DNA of 64,000 nucleotides, from contig OZ241878.1 in the NCBI GenBank assembly GCA_965203365.1, positions 62,001-126,000 of the forward strand. The letters are read 5' to 3'. Under the pieces are notes generated by a model, which saw only the letters and a list, made by a program, of their open reading frames with translations, was not told the origin of the DNA and did not search any database. Numbering within the stretch: position 1 is the stretch's first letter; the number at the start of each line of letters is the position of its first letter. Below are positions 62,513 through 64,000 of this stretch, piece by piece. The position numbers were made by a program, and so were the translations under genes. The DNA comes from VYFG01 sp965203365. Its GTDB lineage: Bacteria > Pseudomonadota > Gammaproteobacteria > Arenicellales > Poriferihabitantaceae.

Positions 62513-63997
62513 CTAGGACATGAAGCCGCTACCACCACAAGCGTCACACGTCCTATGCAATCCACCCGTGCCCCCACATCGCGAGCACATCACGATGTTA
62601 GATGTATTGCCAGGACTATTGGAACCGCCATCTTCAGCAGCTACGTCATCCACATCATCTTCCTTGATGATTTCGCCAATATCGAAGGGGTCAAATGATA
62701 GTCCGTATGCAACGGATACCCGGTCATAATCATCTTCGCGTAGCCCGTTCGCTTCTAATTGATCTGGCTTTGGTAGCTTCATGGGTTTGACAGGGAAACC
62801 GGAAAACTCCCCGTTTTTAGACAAAAATATCTCCGTATAGAAATCGCAACCAGCACCACCTCCACAAAGAAATACTGGCACACCATCCTCCCATCGTTGC
62901 GAGAGTGGATACCGACGGCTCTTGGTATACCATAATAGACTATCCACCGCATTAATCACTCGCTGCATGAAGGATGAGTCATTCCGCTGGAGGGTGGCGA
63001 CATCAATCCCAAGTAGCGAAGCGAATTCTGTTTTGTTAGGGACAGGAGAAAACGGGGCAAGCTCCTTCTCTTCCTTGAGTTCTCGCCCCTCAATACGTGA
63101 CCTCACAAGAAAGCGCGTGCCCAAGCGCTCAACCGCTTTGGCGAAAATTGGAAACTTGTCCTCCCCCTCTACTTCATGGACATTAAAAATCGTTGCATCC
63201 AGCGTCCCTGCTCCCACGTCGACCAGTAAGTGCAAGTCTGACTGACGTAAGGGAGACCTGACATACCCAGTCACTTGCGCTACAAATTCCGGAAAGAGCG
63301 ATATCACCTCCCAGTGCAAATCACGCTCAGAAGCACCCAATTTCTCTTGAGTGCTGCTCTTCTGCCAAGCTTCCTTAATGCTTTGCTCAGACACTTCTCC
63401 CTCAGACGAACTTGCGAACCAAGCAGCTGCAATCATTCGCTTGTATGAAGTCGCCAGTCTTGTATCGTGATAACTACTGGTGGGCAGTCCTACATTGACC
63501 AACCAATCAATGTAATTGGCACCGTATACGCCTTTTTTGTTGTCAAATATGAAGGCTCGTACCCGTCTTAGCACTAAAGCAAGATAAATAGCAGCACTCT
63601 GAATCTCGGAGTCTTCGCAATTCCCCTCCAGCAGTGACATCTTCAAGTCTGTGTGCTGCTCGCCTAGTGGTGATTCGATCGAACAAAGACCTTCCTGGGT
63701 CGACCAAAATACCGTTGGCAGCAAGTAATCGCTCGTCTTCTCACCACGTCCTCTGAGCGGGATTGCTATCCTTAGACGCTCTTCTCCAACAACCACCTTG
63801 GTGAAAGCTGTCCCAAAATCCAAACCAATAACTAACTGCTTGTGTGGTGCAGAAGGACCAACACCAGCAAACTGCGTAGCGATGCCACTCGATCGCTCTT
63901 TTCCCGTTGCACGTACGCTACTAGCATTTTTCGCCTGGTCGGATGCCGATGTGCTGGCCACCTGCTTTTTTATCAAGCCTTTTAGGACATCTTTCAA
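62513..63997 (-). CDS. Hsp70/actin-fold ATPase with C-terminal DnaJ-like zinc ribbon
   Basis: This protein of at least 494 residues has an actin/Hsp70 nucleotide fold: phosphate-1 QLVIGLDFGTAFTKVVV (58-63 GLDFGT), phosphate-2 LLVDVGAGTLDATIF (about 258) and the adenosine motif PVFLCGGGAGCDFY (about 380). An N-terminal tail of about 50 Ser/Ala/Lys residues precedes it. The C-terminus carries CSRCGGTGG and CDACGGSG, a single pair of the CxxCGGxG zinc repeats known from DnaJ. No substrate-binding domain of DnaK is present. The frame is open to the window edge (start read as TTG at 63997), so the true start may lie outside. Function is unknown. Confidence 0.75.
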   Translation of the reverse strand: MKDVLKGLIKKQVASTSASDQAKNASSVRATGKERSSGIATQFAGVGPSAPHKQLVIGLDFGTAFTKVVVGEERLRIAIPLRGRGEKTSDYLLPTVFWSTQEGLCSIESPLGEQHTDLKMSLLEGNCEDSEIQSAAIYLALVLRRVRAFIFDNKKGVYGANYIDWLVNVGLPTSSYHDTRLATSYKRMIAAAWFASSSEGEVSEQSIKEAWQKSSTQEKLGASERDLHWEVISLFPEFVAQVTGYVRSPLRQSDLHLLVDVGAGTLDATIFNVHEVEGEDKFPIFAKAVERLGTRFLVRSRIEGRELKEEKELAPFSPVPNKTEFASLLGIDVATLQRNDSSFMQRVINAVDSLLWYTKSRRYPLSQRWEDGVPVFLCGGGAGCDFYTEIFLSKNGEFSGFPVKPMKLPKPDQLEANGLREDDYDRVSVAYGLSFDPFDIGEIIKEDDVDDVAAEDGGSNSPGNTSNIVMCSRCGGTGGLHRTCDACGGSGFMS

Positions 63998-64000
63998 TGA

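Overview
The window reads as a proteobacterial chromosome of moderate to high GC. The host backbone genes (TRAP and LIV transporters, glycerol catabolism, a 108-residue HU-like protein, an ankyrin/DUF2325 pair behind a Fur box) look most like a gammaproteobacterium. The left 10 kb carries plasmid/ICE genes of an alphaproteobacterial type. Taxonomy is inferred from gene content only.

Region by region. (1) 1-9.0 kb is a decayed integrative element. It holds a broken DUF3363 relaxase, a broken TraF-like S26 peptidase, an intact PIN toxin with its antitoxin, a DUF932 gene fused by deletion to an integrase tail, an intact hipBA pair and a cysteine desulfurase cut by an IS30 element. It ends at a 3'-half tRNA-Arg(CCG) fragment that looks like an attachment site. 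(2) 9.0-11.0 kb holds a TacAT-type pair with a frameshifted toxin and a remnant of an AAA-ATPase/nuclease gene. (3) 11.0-22 kb holds a squalene/phytoene synthase-like gene, then a leftward glycerol-type catabolic operon (GlpA-like, HcnB/GlpB-like, GlpK, GlcD-like) divergent from a DeoR regulator and a DctQMP TRAP transporter. (4) 22.8-25.9 kb is a compact pta-dgcA-dgcN operon that suggests D-glutamate use through N-acetylation. (5) 26.6-36.4 kb is a defence island on the minus strand: hsdR, hsdM, a small GIY-YIG protein, a leftover 3' end of a second hsdM, hsdS, a PHP-ATPase of TrlF kind and an AlbA_2 protein. (6) 37.5-39.4 kb holds a second, dead IS30 copy and another AAA-ATPase/nuclease remnant. 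(7) 39.7-43.0 kb holds a perfect Fur-type box ahead of an ankyrin/DUF2325 gene pair, and an HU-like gene. (8) 43.3-52.5 kb holds a decayed flavin reductase/Nudix gene with a 17-G tract, an aldehyde dehydrogenase, a fold-type II PLP enzyme and a five-gene branched-chain-amino-acid-type ABC transporter. (9) 53.4-64 kb holds an intact AAA-ATPase/PD-(D/E)XK protein, a SWIM protein with a frameshifted SNF2 helicase, a third (dead) IS30 copy, a broken addiction antidote, a broken metallophosphoesterase and, at the right edge, an Hsp70/actin-fold protein with a DnaJ-like zinc ribbon.

Two themes run through the window. First, defence and addiction genes are dense: type I restriction with accessory proteins, three toxin-antitoxin loci, a possible one-spacer repeat pair, SNF2/SWIM and Hsp70-zinc ribbon. 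Second, at least a dozen genes are broken by frameshifts, stops, IS insertion or deletion. Some single-indel cases, especially on the right, could be sequencing errors and not true decay.
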